Positions 15,701 to 22,429 of a stretch of DNA of 29,077 nt are shown in pieces. The notes below the pieces were generated by a model, which did not search any database, had not been told where the DNA came from, and worked only from the letters and a program-made list of their open reading frames with translations. The DNA is taken from NCBI GenBank assembly GCA_036397095.1, contig DASWJQ010000064.1, positions 1-29,077 of the forward strand, given 5' to 3'. The translations under genes and the position numbers were made by a program. Each line of letters opens with the position of its first letter. Positions within the stretch are counted from its first letter, which is position 1. The stretch is from DASWJQ01 sp036397095 (GTDB taxonomy: Bacteria > Chloroflexota > Anaerolineae > Anaerolineales > E44-bin32).

Positions 15701-15945
15701 GGCGTCGGCCGGCTGGGCTGTGGCGGCTCGGCCGCGGGTGTGTCCGCCTCGTCGAATGAGTCGGCGTACCAGCCGCCGGTCAGGTCAGGTGCACCGGTCG
15801 GATGGCGTGAGGGAGAAACTGGTGGGGTTCGGGGGGATGGTTCTCCGCTCGGGCGGCGGTCGGGGCGCTCGGTTTCTTCGCCCTGGCCCGGGTCGCCTTG
15901 GGAACCCTCATCCAGGGGGGCGTCCTCGTCCCGCTGGTCGGTCAT
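12784..15945 (-). CDS. class A penicillin-binding protein (PBP1A type) with extra C-terminal Ig-like domain and Pro/Thr tail
   Basis: 1053 residues, long for the family. Residues 1-145 are a Pro/Asp/Glu-rich disordered cytoplasmic tail; one membrane segment lies near 148-173. The GT51 glycosyltransferase follows, with catalytic Glu in ATEDAGFYSHPGFDP (about residue 236) and GASTITQQIARNLL. The transpeptidase has SxxK in PGSSIKPLTY (about 530), SxN in ANSYNVPAVK (about 590) and KTGTTN (about 731), so both activities should be intact. Beyond it is a region with paired Cys (HTICTIS, SEWCPDQ), a beta-rich Ig-like stretch (residues about 905-1013, PIVEITEPDQFATITGPTL) and a 39-residue Thr/Pro/Ser tail. 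It polymerises and crosslinks peptidoglycan on the outer face of the membrane. It has its own promoter. Confidence 0.95.
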   Translation of the reverse strand: MTDQRDEDAPLDEGSQGDPGQGEETERPDRRPSGEPSPRTPPVSPSRHPTGAPDLTGGWYADSFDEADTPAAEPPQPSRPTPPRPFSSGYTPPPVDDEALAIPQRVPERDVGATQVSPSAYHMPPANGGNGGRWAGKLGRWDTFGGCLVRMLIMGLFVLVAIAIAVISFGVYQYYAVASTLPSVEDLQSRAAQFETTRILDRQGNLLYEILDPNAGRRTYVPLEEISPYMVAAIIATEDAGFYSHPGFDPMAIVRAYTQNLQEGETVSGASTITQQIARNLLFTPEERSQVSALRKIREIMLAQELTRRYTKDEILELYLNQIYLGNLAYGVEAAAQTYFGVPAGQLDLAQASFLAGLVQAPSVYDVLTNREVTLNRHRQVLSLMVIASEDQGCLFVSNSPQDICVRPEDAGAAAAVMTNYEFRQAEVSIRFPHWVNYVRNLLEGLYEPQTIYRSGFTVHTTLDPYLQERAQALVHAQIEALADRRVTNGALVAIEPSSGEILAMVGSADYYDEASDGQINMSVQPRQPGSSIKPLTYTAAFEQGWNPGTLIWDVPSEFPPSGNPDDPRPPYEPVNYDERFHGPVTVRSALANSYNVPAVKTLDFVGIYDDPATPQTDGLVPFAERLGITTFNRDDYGLSLTLGGGDVSLLQLTGAYATFANQGVRMPPVAITRIVDHRGDTVFEHEPPAGEQVVRPEHAFLITSILTDNNARTPSFGPNSALNLPFLAAAKTGTTNDFRDNWTLGFTADVAVGVWVGNADYTPMENTSGLTGAAPIWHDFMIEAIDHLADGTPTPFTRPHGIVEHTICTISGAQPSEWCPDQRIEFFAEDQPPRPREEDLWKEVWVDGYSLLLASPECSDFAEEKLGLNVQDPFAREWLHEDSQGQAWAEDVGFEDDPIFFIPDEACSADSPRPIVEITEPDQFATITGPTLTIFGRAAGTDDFRDWILEYGVGSDPDGFPDLTRSNNQHTNPDELFQWDLAGVPNGPIVLRLTVRSEAGGRARVEVRFTLAQPTPTPTSTPTASPTPTATPTPSETPTPSETPLPSATPTP
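12787..12903 (-). repeat. short in-frame DNA repeat encoding the Pro/Thr/Ser tail of the PBP
   Basis: Degenerate 6-bp units (GTCGGT/GTCGGA-like on the plus strand) encode PTPTPTSTPTASPTP and similar Pro-Thr/Ser-Pro steps up to the stop codon. Such tracts change length easily by slippage. Confidence 0.85.
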
Positions 15946-15953
15946 AGCGGCGG

Positions 15954-15962
15954 ATTATAGCA
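15954..15962 (-). promoter_or_regulatory. extended -10 promoter (TGCTATAAT), apparently leaderless start of the PBP gene
   Basis: TGCTATAAT reads 15962 to 15954; 8 nt later comes the ATG at 15945. There is no Shine-Dalgarno, so the transcript is probably leaderless. The box lies in the 39-bp gap after the MaoC-like gene and gives the PBP its own promoter. Confidence 0.7.
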
Positions 15963-15984
15963 CGCAGGCATTCCGGGCCCGAAT

Positions 15985-16461
15985 TCAGGCGTCGGCCGGT
16001 TGGCCCTGTACCAGCACGCGCCAGCCGCCGCGCATCACGGACTCACCCCGCTGATTCTTGACGTCCAGCTCCATTTCAACCAGACCGCCGCCGAGGCGAG
16101 CCATCGGTCTGGCATGTTGGACTTCGATTTCGACGTGGATCGTGTCCCCAATGTACAGCGGCAGGCTGAATTTCCAAGCCGTGATTTCGCGGAAAGCCAT
16201 GACCGTGCCTTCCATGATTCCAGTGCGGACGGCCAGCCCGGAGGCGATCGAAAGTCCAAGCAGTCCGTGGGCCACCCGTTGGCCGAATGCGCTACCCTCG
16301 GCGTAGACCGTGTCGGTGTGAATCGAGTTGAAATCGCCGGAGATGCCGGCGAAGTGAACGATGTCGGCTTCGGTCAGCGTTCGTCCTGGGGTGATGATTC
16401 GCTGGCCGACCTCGAATTCCTCGAAGTATTGGCCGCGACGGACCGGCATACTTTCGGCCAT
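15985..16461 (-). CDS. MaoC-like (hot-dog fold) hydratase/dehydratase
   Basis: 158 residues. The hot-dog fold MaoC signature is present: YFEEFEVGQRIITPGRTLTE, DIVHFAGISGDFNSIHTD with the catalytic Asp/His pair (the (R)-hydratase motif), then FGQRVAHGLLGLSIASGL. Members hydrate 2-enoyl-CoA or act in the fatty-acid, PHA or mesaconyl/beta-methylmalyl-CoA pathways; the substrate is not visible here. The start at 16461 is chosen because GGGAGG lies 7 nt upstream (16474-16469) and the promoter -10 lies just before it. In-frame codons further upstream would overlap the promoter. Confidence 0.9.
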   Translation of the reverse strand: MAESMPVRRGQYFEEFEVGQRIITPGRTLTEADIVHFAGISGDFNSIHTDTVYAEGSAFGQRVAHGLLGLSIASGLAVRTGIMEGTVMAFREITAWKFSLPLYIGDTIHVEIEVQHARPMARLGGGLVEMELDVKNQRGESVMRGGWRVLVQGQPADA

Positions 16462-16490
16462 CGGCTTGCCTCCCGCTGCTGAGTCGGGCG

Positions 16491-16499
16491 ATTCTAGCA
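16491..16499 (-). promoter_or_regulatory. extended -10 promoter (TGCTAGAAT) for the MaoC-like gene
   Basis: TGCTAGAAT reads 16499 to 16491. The RNA would start near 16484, giving a short leader that contains the GGGAGG ribosome-binding site (16474-16469) before the ATG at 16461. It is back-to-back with the -35 of the divergent glycosidase promoter at 16505. Confidence 0.65.
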
Positions 16500-16504
16500 T
16501 GCCT

Positions 16505-16533
16505 TTGACGATTGGCTCGGTGCTCCGTACAAT
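16505..16533 (+). promoter_or_regulatory. sigma70-type promoter TTGACG-17-TACAAT, apparently leaderless start for the gene at 16540
   Basis: -35 TTGACG at 16505-16510, a 17-nt spacer and -10 TACAAT at 16528-16533 match the housekeeping consensus at 10 of 12 bases. The ATG at 16540 begins 6 nt after the -10, so the mRNA should start at or beside the AUG. There is no Shine-Dalgarno. Confidence 0.8.
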
Positions 16534-16539
16534 GCTCGC

Positions 16540-18933
16540 ATGCGACCGATCCCACTCCTTCCCCCGTCGCCCGTGTCGCTGACCCTGGCCGCCGACTGTC
16601 GCCTGGTCGAGACCGACTACCTCGACGATCAGATCTGGGAACTGCGCCTGGGCGGCGAGCCGCCCGGATTGGCCCTGGAAACAACGTACGGCCTGCGGGC
16701 ACGAATGATGACCGTGTTTCCCAGCTTTCAATGGTTTGGGCGGACCCGCGCCGATCCCACCAGCTTTTCGGAGCCGCCCATCCTGGTTCAAGCATTCCCC
16801 AACTACTTGCGGTTGCGCTGTCGTCCATTCGATCAACTGGAAGTGGAGGCCGAATACTGGGCCTATGATTCCCACACGGTACTTGGCCGGCTGAGTCTGC
16901 TTAACACAAGTGAAGTCCCACAGGAACACCGCTTGCGCCTGCATGCCCTGTTGCGGCCGGCGGACGGGGGGCAGCCGATGGCCGAGCGCAATCTCCAAGG
17001 TGCGACCGTGCTGGTGGGCAAGACCAGCAAGTTGGAGCCCATGCTGTTTTTGGCGGGCGGGGCGTTTGCCGACATGCTGGTACATCCAGCGCTCACGGTT
17101 GGCCAGCTGCTGCAGCCGGGGGAGCCGCAGAGGTTGGTGTGGGTCGCCAGCGGCCAGCGGACGGCGGCGGCCGGATTTGAGGTGGCTCGCCGGGCTGTTG
17201 ACCTGGCATGGGACCAGGAAGTCGGCCGGATTGAGCGGGTCAACGGCGGCTGGGTCGAAGTCGAGACGGGCGACCCCGATTGGGACGCCGCCCTGTGGAT
17301 GGCGCAAAAGGCCGGACTGGGTTGCCTGTTATCGTCGAGCCACCATCTACCCTTCAGCTCGGCGGTGGCGAAGCGCGGAATTGATGACGGTTACTCGGCC
17401 AAGGGTGATGGCCGCGATCACGCCGATGCCTGGAGCGGGCAGGGCGCCTTTGCGGCGTTTGCGCTGGCCAGCCAGATCCAGGCGGCGGCACCGAAACAAG
17501 TAGAAGGCCTGTTGCACAACTTCTTCTACACCCAGTCGGCGCGTGGCGAGGTCGACCGCCGGCCGGGGTTGGCCGGGCAGCGTGCCGGCGACCACTGCCC
17601 GCCCCTGTTGGCCACGATTGCCTGGCGCCTCTACCGCCAGACCGGGTCCAAAGACTTCTTGCGCGAGTTGGCCGGGCCCTTGACCGACTACTTCAATGCC
17701 TGGTTTGACCGCAAGCGGGACCGGGATGGCGACGGCTTGCCTGAATGGGAGAACCCGGTCCAATCCGGCTACCCCGAGTCACCGACCTTTGTCCAATGGG
17801 CCGATTGGGGTCAGGGACTTGACATCCGGTTGGCCGAGTGCCCCGACCTGGCGGCCTACCTGGCGCGGGACTGTATCAGTCTGATCGCGATCCACGAGGC
17901 CGTTGGCCGAACAGAGGCCATTCCGCCGCTGGAAGCTAAGCTCTCTGGGTTGCGCCAAGCACTCGCCCGGGCCTGGTCGGAAAAGGACGGACGCTGGTTG
18001 CCGTTGGACCGGGACACGCATGTCAGCGGCGATGGCAAACGGCTCGGCAAGTTGAAAGGGGCAGGCCGGATCGCCGTCGGCAAGAAGTTTGAACCCGAGG
18101 TGCGGTTGGTTGTCCGCTTGCTCGGGCCGGAAGAGGACGCACACCGGGCACAGATCACGATCCACGGCCGGGGGCCGAAGGGGCAGTTCCGCACCGAGCG
18201 CATCGAGCGAGGCGACATCCACTGGTTCTGGAATGTGGGGACGGTCACCAGCGAGAATACCTTTGCCAGCGTCGAAAAGGTGGCCGTCAAAGGACTGTCC
18301 AAGGTGTTCCGGGTCGAAGTTCACCTGCCTGATAGCCAGCGGCCAGACGTGACGCAGTGGCTGCCGTTGTGGTCAGGGGCGGTTAACGACTCCCAAGTCG
18401 ACCAGGCGTTGGCGACATTATTGCGGCCGGAAGGCTTGTGGCGCTCCGCCGGGATTGCTTCGGTGCCGGCCGACAGCACGGATTATCTGCCGGATGAGCA
18501 TTTCGAGGCTTGCGGCGTGCGGCCCTTGTGGAACGAGATGCTCGGCGAGGCATTGCTGGAGGCTGGGCGCAGCGAGCGGGCGGCGGTTTTGGTGGATCGG
18601 CTCATGGCGGCTGCCATCGGCAGCCTCAAGTCCGGCAACCAATTCCATGCCTACTACCATCCGGACCGGCTCGAAGGTATGGGGCCAAGAGGACACAGCG
18701 CCGGCCTGGCGCCGTTGGGACTGTTCCTGCGGACGCTAGGCGTCCACCTGGTTCATGGGCGGCGGGTCGAGATCCGTGGCGCCAACCCCTTCCCCTGGCC
18801 AGTTACCATCCGCTGGCGCGGTCTGTCCGTCCATCGCCCGCTGGCTGGCCCGACCCAGATCGAAATGGCGGATGGCAGTCGGGTGGAGGTTCCGGAAGGT
18901 CATTCGCTGCGAGCGTATTCCGCAGCAAGCTGA
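16540..18933 (+). CDS. (alpha/alpha)6-barrel glycoside hydrolase, GH63/mannosylglycerate-hydrolase-like
   Basis: 797 residues, no signal peptide, so cytoplasmic. Residues 1-235 are a beta-rich N-terminal domain. The helical barrel follows from about 245, with HADAWSGQGAFAAFALAS and DRDGDGLPEWENPVQSGYPE, the acidic, Pro/Gly-rich loop typical of GH63, GH37 and glucosyl- or mannosylglycerate hydrolases. The barrel closes with YLPDEHFEACGVRPLWNEM, NQFHAYYHPDRLEGMG and GHSAGLAPLGLFLRTLG, followed by a small beta domain. Between about residues 495 and 605 there is a beta-rich insertion (VRLVVRLLGPEED, ITIHGRGPKGQF, VEVHLPDSQRPDV) that splits the barrel. The substrate is unknown. Cytoplasmic location fits breakdown of a compatible solute or short oligosaccharide. 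The start is fixed by the promoter 6 nt upstream. Confidence 0.75.
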   Translation: MRPIPLLPPSPVSLTLAADCRLVETDYLDDQIWELRLGGEPPGLALETTYGLRARMMTVFPSFQWFGRTRADPTSFSEPPILVQAFPNYLRLRCRPFDQLEVEAEYWAYDSHTVLGRLSLLNTSEVPQEHRLRLHALLRPADGGQPMAERNLQGATVLVGKTSKLEPMLFLAGGAFADMLVHPALTVGQLLQPGEPQRLVWVASGQRTAAAGFEVARRAVDLAWDQEVGRIERVNGGWVEVETGDPDWDAALWMAQKAGLGCLLSSSHHLPFSSAVAKRGIDDGYSAKGDGRDHADAWSGQGAFAAFALASQIQAAAPKQVEGLLHNFFYTQSARGEVDRRPGLAGQRAGDHCPPLLATIAWRLYRQTGSKDFLRELAGPLTDYFNAWFDRKRDRDGDGLPEWENPVQSGYPESPTFVQWADWGQGLDIRLAECPDLAAYLARDCISLIAIHEAVGRTEAIPPLEAKLSGLRQALARAWSEKDGRWLPLDRDTHVSGDGKRLGKLKGAGRIAVGKKFEPEVRLVVRLLGPEEDAHRAQITIHGRGPKGQFRTERIERGDIHWFWNVGTVTSENTFASVEKVAVKGLSKVFRVEVHLPDSQRPDVTQWLPLWSGAVNDSQVDQALATLLRPEGLWRSAGIASVPADSTDYLPDEHFEACGVRPLWNEMLGEALLEAGRSERAAVLVDRLMAAAIGSLKSGNQFHAYYHPDRLEGMGPRGHSAGLAPLGLFLRTLGVHLVHGRRVEIRGANPFPWPVTIRWRGLSVHRPLAGPTQIEMADGSRVEVPEGHSLRAYSAAS

Positions 18934-18957
18934 CCTGGTGAGACCCCATGTTATACT
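18930..18957 (+). promoter_or_regulatory. candidate promoter CTGACC-16-TATACT for the ion-transport operon
   Basis: -10 TATACT at 18952-18957, with a weaker -35 (CTGACC, 18930-18935) after a 16-nt spacer. The RNA would start near 18964, about 40 nt before the first possible start codon at 19003. It overlaps the end of the glycosidase gene. Confidence 0.55.
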
Positions 18958-19002
18958 GCCGGCGCTCCGCCGTCGTCGGCCGTTTCCCGATTTCCCCAGC
19001 CA

Positions 19003-20253
19003 ATGGAACTTAGGTGGTACATGGCGCTGATCGACTTACCGGCTCATTTCTTGGCAGCCGCAGCCGAATCCGAGCTATTGGGGCTCTTCCTGGCGCTTGC
19101 CGTTCTCATCGCGGTTGCAAAGGTCACGGGAAGCCTCACTGCAAGGCTTGGCCAACCGGCGGTTCTGGGGGAATTGTTGGCTGGCTTGTTGATGGGCCCG
19201 ACATTCCTGGATCTGCTGGGCCAGCCGTTGCTGGCCGGCGAGCAGCTCCGCGATGTGGTTCACGCGCTCGGTCAGATTGGCGTGCTCTTCTTGATGTTCG
19301 CTGCTGGTTTGGAGGTGGAACTCACCGAATTGCGCCGGTCGGGCCAGCCAGCCCTGTTGGCCGGGGTGCTCGGGGTGGTTGTGCCAATTTTGCTGGGGCT
19401 GGCGCTGGCGCTGGCCTTTGGCCTGCCGCAGACGGAGGCCATCTTCCTCGGGATCACTCTTAGCGCCACCAGTGTGAGCATATCGGCCCAGACACTGCTT
19501 GAGCTGGGCCGGTTGCGTACCCGGGAAGGGATCGCGTTGTTGGGCGCGGCGGTGATTGACGACGTGTTGGTCATCGTCAGCCTATCCCTGTTCCTGGTTG
19601 CACTCGCCGGGGGCGGCGGGGTTGCCGCTTTGGTCTACGAAATCGGCCGGATGGGCCTTGTGCTCGGGGCAGTGACCGCCGTTTCGCTCGTGATCCTGCC
19701 GCGGGTCCTTCACTGGGCGCAAAGGCTGCGGGCCAGCGAAGGGGTGTTGGCCATTGCGCTCGCCAGCGTGCTATTCCTTGCCTGGGCGACCGAGTTTTTC
19801 GGGGGCGTGGCCGCCATCACCGGCGCCTTTCTGGCAGGATTGGGTCTCGGTCGCAGTCACCTGCGTGAGGAAATCGAGCATGGACTGCACCGCCTGGCCT
19901 ACGCTTTCTTTGTCCCTTTGTTTCTTGTCGATATCGGCCTTCAAGCCAATTTGCGCACGCTGGACGGCTCAGACTTGCTGTTCAGTCTTTTGCTGATCGC
20001 CGTGGCGATCGTCTCCAAGCTGGTCGGTTCGGGCTTGGGGGCGCGCATAGGCGGATTTGGCTGGGGAGCGGCCGGACGTATGGGTTTGGGGATGATCTCG
20101 CGGGGAGAGGTTGGCTTGATCGTTGCCGGTGTCGGTGTGAGCGCCGGCATCCTGGAGGCGGAGATGTTTACAATCGTCGTGCTGATGGTCCTGGTGACGA
20201 CCCTGGCCACACCGCCGCTCCTGCGATGGGCGTTCGCCAGAGAGGAGGCGTAG
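19003..20253 (+). CDS. CPA2-family monovalent cation:proton antiporter
   Basis: 416 residues with 11-13 hydrophobic segments. Family marks are AKVTGSLTARLGQPAVLGEL and LLMGPTFLDLLG near residues 40-70, then HALGQIGVLFLMFAAGLEVE, TLSATSVSISAQTLLELG, and LGAAVIDDVLVIVSLSLF with the DD ion-binding pair near residue 187. The later FFVPLFLVDIGLQANL and GMISRGEVGLI are also typical. It exchanges Na+ or K+ for H+ across the inner membrane. It lacks the RCK/TrkA-N tail of KefB/KefC-type members; regulatory proteins are encoded separately downstream. An alternative ATG at 19021 has AGG 6 nt upstream and may be the true start. First gene of a six-gene operon. Confidence 0.92.
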   Translation: MELRWYMALIDLPAHFLAAAAESELLGLFLALAVLIAVAKVTGSLTARLGQPAVLGELLAGLLMGPTFLDLLGQPLLAGEQLRDVVHALGQIGVLFLMFAAGLEVELTELRRSGQPALLAGVLGVVVPILLGLALALAFGLPQTEAIFLGITLSATSVSISAQTLLELGRLRTREGIALLGAAVIDDVLVIVSLSLFLVALAGGGGVAALVYEIGRMGLVLGAVTAVSLVILPRVLHWAQRLRASEGVLAIALASVLFLAWATEFFGGVAAITGAFLAGLGLGRSHLREEIEHGLHRLAYAFFVPLFLVDIGLQANLRTLDGSDLLFSLLLIAVAIVSKLVGSGLGARIGGFGWGAAGRMGLGMISRGEVGLIVAGVGVSAGILEAEMFTIVVLMVLVTTLATPPLLRWAFAREEA

Positions 20254-20254
20254 A

Positions 20255-20626
20255 ATGTCCCAGTTGATCGTGCTGGTCATTCATGACCCGGCCCAAGTCG
20301 ACGATGTCATTCATGCCTGGGTTGAAGCCGGAGTCGGTGGACTGACGATTTTTGACAGCAGCGGACTGACCCAACGTGTGCAGGGCCCGGCGATCCGCGA
20401 TGATCTACCGCTGTTCCCTTCTTTGCGCTCGGTGATGCGGGGTCAGGAAGCTGCAAGCCGCACTGTGTTCAGCGTAGTGCCGGACGACTTTGACGTTGAC
20501 CGTCTGGTGCAATCGGCCGAAGCCGTCATCGGCAGCCTGGACGATGACCATAGCGGCATTCTGTTTGTGGTGCCGGTCAGCCGGGTCGTTGGCTTGCAGG
20601 ATCGCTCAAACGGGCCCAAACCCTGA
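20255..20626 (+). CDS. small PII-like regulatory protein linked to transporters
   Basis: 123 residues. The beta-alpha-beta opening (QLIVLVIHDPAQVDDVIHAW, then GVGGLTIFDSSGL) and the second half (RTVFSVVPDDFDVDRLV, GILFVVPVSRVVGL) fit a PII-like ferredoxin fold, in which position 40-60 would be the ligand or T-loop (RVQGPAIRDDLPLFPSLRSV). I do not recognise a named family. It starts 1 bp after the antiporter stop, and its GAGGAGG ribosome-binding site lies inside the end of that gene, so translation is probably coupled. I infer that it senses a small ligand and controls the upstream antiporter or its neighbours. Confidence 0.7.
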   Translation: MSQLIVLVIHDPAQVDDVIHAWVEAGVGGLTIFDSSGLTQRVQGPAIRDDLPLFPSLRSVMRGQEAASRTVFSVVPDDFDVDRLVQSAEAVIGSLDDDHSGILFVVPVSRVVGLQDRSNGPKP

Positions 20627-20638
20627 CTGGGAGAGGCG

Positions 20639-21100
20639 ATGATGGACATCCGGTCGGTTATGAAGCGCAACGTCATTTCCATCAAGTCCGACGCCTTGCT
20701 GGGGGAGGCGATTCGGGCCTTTGTCGACAACCGTGTCGGATTGCTGCCGGTGGTTGACCAGACCGGCAAGCTGGTCGGTGTCCTCGGGCTGCGCCAGGTT
20801 CTCGAACTTTCGATGCCGGCCTTCGTCGGGATGATCGAGGACTATGACTTCGTTCACGACTTTGGAGCGCTGGAAACGTCTGAAATTCCCGAGGAACTGC
20901 TCAACCGGCCCGTCGCCGAGCTGATGGAGGCGCCCATCCACGTGGTCGGCGATTGTAGGCTGATGCGGGCGGCGGCCATCATGCGCCAGCACCGCATCCG
21001 CGACCTGCCGGTTGTGGACGAACAGGACCAGCTCGTTGGGCTGGCCTCCTGGGTTGATGTTGGCACCTCTTTCTTGCGAGACAGGTTGGGCGGCTCGTAG
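20639..21100 (+). CDS. two-CBS-domain protein
   Basis: 153 residues, consisting only of a CBS pair. CBS1 spans about residues 5-60 (VMKRNVISIKSDALLGEAI, VGLLPVVDQTGKLVGVLG). A connector of about 35 residues follows, then CBS2 at about 90-148 (AELMEAPIHVVGDCRLMRAA, IRDLPVVDEQDQLVGLASWV). Such Bateman modules bind adenine nucleotides (AMP, ATP, c-di-AMP) and control enzymes and channels. There is no catalytic or DNA-binding part, so it must act on a partner, most simply one of the transporters in the operon. GGGAG lies 5 nt before the ATG at 20639 and 8 nt before the next ATG at 20642; either could be used. Confidence 0.92.
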   Translation: MMDIRSVMKRNVISIKSDALLGEAIRAFVDNRVGLLPVVDQTGKLVGVLGLRQVLELSMPAFVGMIEDYDFVHDFGALETSEIPEELLNRPVAELMEAPIHVVGDCRLMRAAAIMRQHRIRDLPVVDEQDQLVGLASWVDVGTSFLRDRLGGS

Positions 21101-21115
21101 CCGCCGGCACTGCCG

Positions 21116-22405
21116 ATGTCGCCTGCCCTGGTTGCTGCTGCTATCTTCCTTGTCGCCCTGGCGCTAATCCTCAGCGAGCGGCTTGACCGCACGATCGTGG
21201 CGTTAGCCGGCGCCAGCTTGATGGTCGGCGCCGGCATGTACTTCGGCTTCTACGACGAGCACCTGGCGGTTGAGGCGGTCGATTTCGAGACCATCGGTCT
21301 GCTGTTCGGCATGATGACGCTGGTTGCTTTGCTGCGCCCTACCGGCGCCTTCGAGTACCTGGCGATCCGGGCCGCCCGCATCTCAGCCGGCCGGCCAGTG
21401 CGTTTGCTGGTGCTCTTGGGTCTTGTGACCACCCTGCTGTCAATGGTATTGGACAACGTTACGACTGTGGTGCTGATCGCACCGGTGACCGTACTCATCA
21501 CCGAAATCTTGGGTCTGTCGCCGGTCCCCTTTCTGGTCGCCGAGGCAATCCTGTCCAATACCGGTGGCGTAGCTACGTTGATCGGCGATCCGCCCAACGT
21601 GCTGATTGGCTCGGCCGCCGAGCTGACGTTCAACGATTTTCTGGCCCACTCACTCCCGTTGGTGGCGGTGGCCTGGCTGGCGGCCCTGGCGACGCTCCTG
21701 CTGCTCTTCCGCCGGCAGCTGGGGTCTCGGCCGGCCAATCCCGAGGTGCTCGACCGACTTGACCCCGGGGAGGCACTCCATGATCCGGTCACGGCCCGCA
21801 AACTCGGCATCGTGCTGCTGGTGACGGTCGGCCTTTTTTTCCTGCAGGGCCAGCTCAACCTGACCTCCTCGTTCATTGCCGTCAGCATGGCGGCGGTTGC
21901 CCTGGTTTGGCTTCGACCGAGTGTGGACGAGGCAATGCATTTGGTCGAGTGGCCGGTCCTGCTCTTCTTCATGGGGCTGTTCGTTATGGTCGGCGGGTTG
22001 GAACATTCCGGGGCACTGGTTTTCATTGAAGAGGCGGTGCTGGCGATTAGCGGCTCCGGACCACAACTGACAGGGATTGCGATCATCTGGCTGACGGCTA
22101 TCGCCTCGGCGATGGTAGATAACATCCCGATTACCGTCGCCCTCATCCCGGTGATCCAGTACCTCGAGGGCAGCGGTGTTGAGGTCTTCCCCCTGTGGTG
22201 GGCACTGGCCTTTGGCGCCGGCTTTGGCGGCAACGGCACGATTATCGGTTCGACAGCCAATATCATTGTTGTGCAGCTTTCGAAGCGAACACGCGAGCCG
22301 ATTGATGCCGTGATGTGGGCGAAACGCGGTCTGCCGGTAATGGTGGTTACTTGTCTGGTGGCTACTTTGGCTTACCTGCTGGCCTTCCCGCTGTTCACAC
22401 GTTGA
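21116..22405 (+). CDS. ArsB/NhaD/P-protein family (ion transporter superfamily) permease
   Basis: 429 residues with about 11-12 hydrophobic segments. The two inverted halves each carry the family's Asp-Asn hairpin motif: LSMVLDNVTTVVLIAPVTVL near residues 113-132 and ASAMVDNIPITVALIPVIQ near 328-346. NTGGVATLIGDPPNVLIGS and GGNGTIIGSTANIIV complete the signature. The family includes Na+/H+ antiporter NhaD, arsenite pumps and SLC13 permeases; the substrate cannot be read from sequence. With two antiporters and regulatory proteins around it, and no ars genes, Na+/H+ exchange is the most likely role. It starts 15 bp after the CBS gene; no clear Shine-Dalgarno. Confidence 0.9.
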   Translation: MSPALVAAAIFLVALALILSERLDRTIVALAGASLMVGAGMYFGFYDEHLAVEAVDFETIGLLFGMMTLVALLRPTGAFEYLAIRAARISAGRPVRLLVLLGLVTTLLSMVLDNVTTVVLIAPVTVLITEILGLSPVPFLVAEAILSNTGGVATLIGDPPNVLIGSAAELTFNDFLAHSLPLVAVAWLAALATLLLLFRRQLGSRPANPEVLDRLDPGEALHDPVTARKLGIVLLVTVGLFFLQGQLNLTSSFIAVSMAAVALVWLRPSVDEAMHLVEWPVLLFFMGLFVMVGGLEHSGALVFIEEAVLAISGSGPQLTGIAIIWLTAIASAMVDNIPITVALIPVIQYLEGSGVEVFPLWWALAFGAGFGGNGTIIGSTANIIVVQLSKRTREPIDAVMWAKRGLPVMVVTCLVATLAYLLAFPLFTR

Positions 22406-22429
22406 GGCTGACCTGACCGGGGACTTGGC

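Noticed and set aside
16462..17307. Long N-terminal extension of the MaoC-like gene
   Set aside because: It is antisense to the glycosidase gene; a clear ribosome-binding site and -10 box set the start at 16461.
21116..22405. Arsenite efflux pump ArsB
   Set aside because: The family match is real, but there is no arsR, arsC or arsA nearby, and the neighbours are Na+/H+ antiporters and nucleotide sensors, so an arsenic role is not supported.
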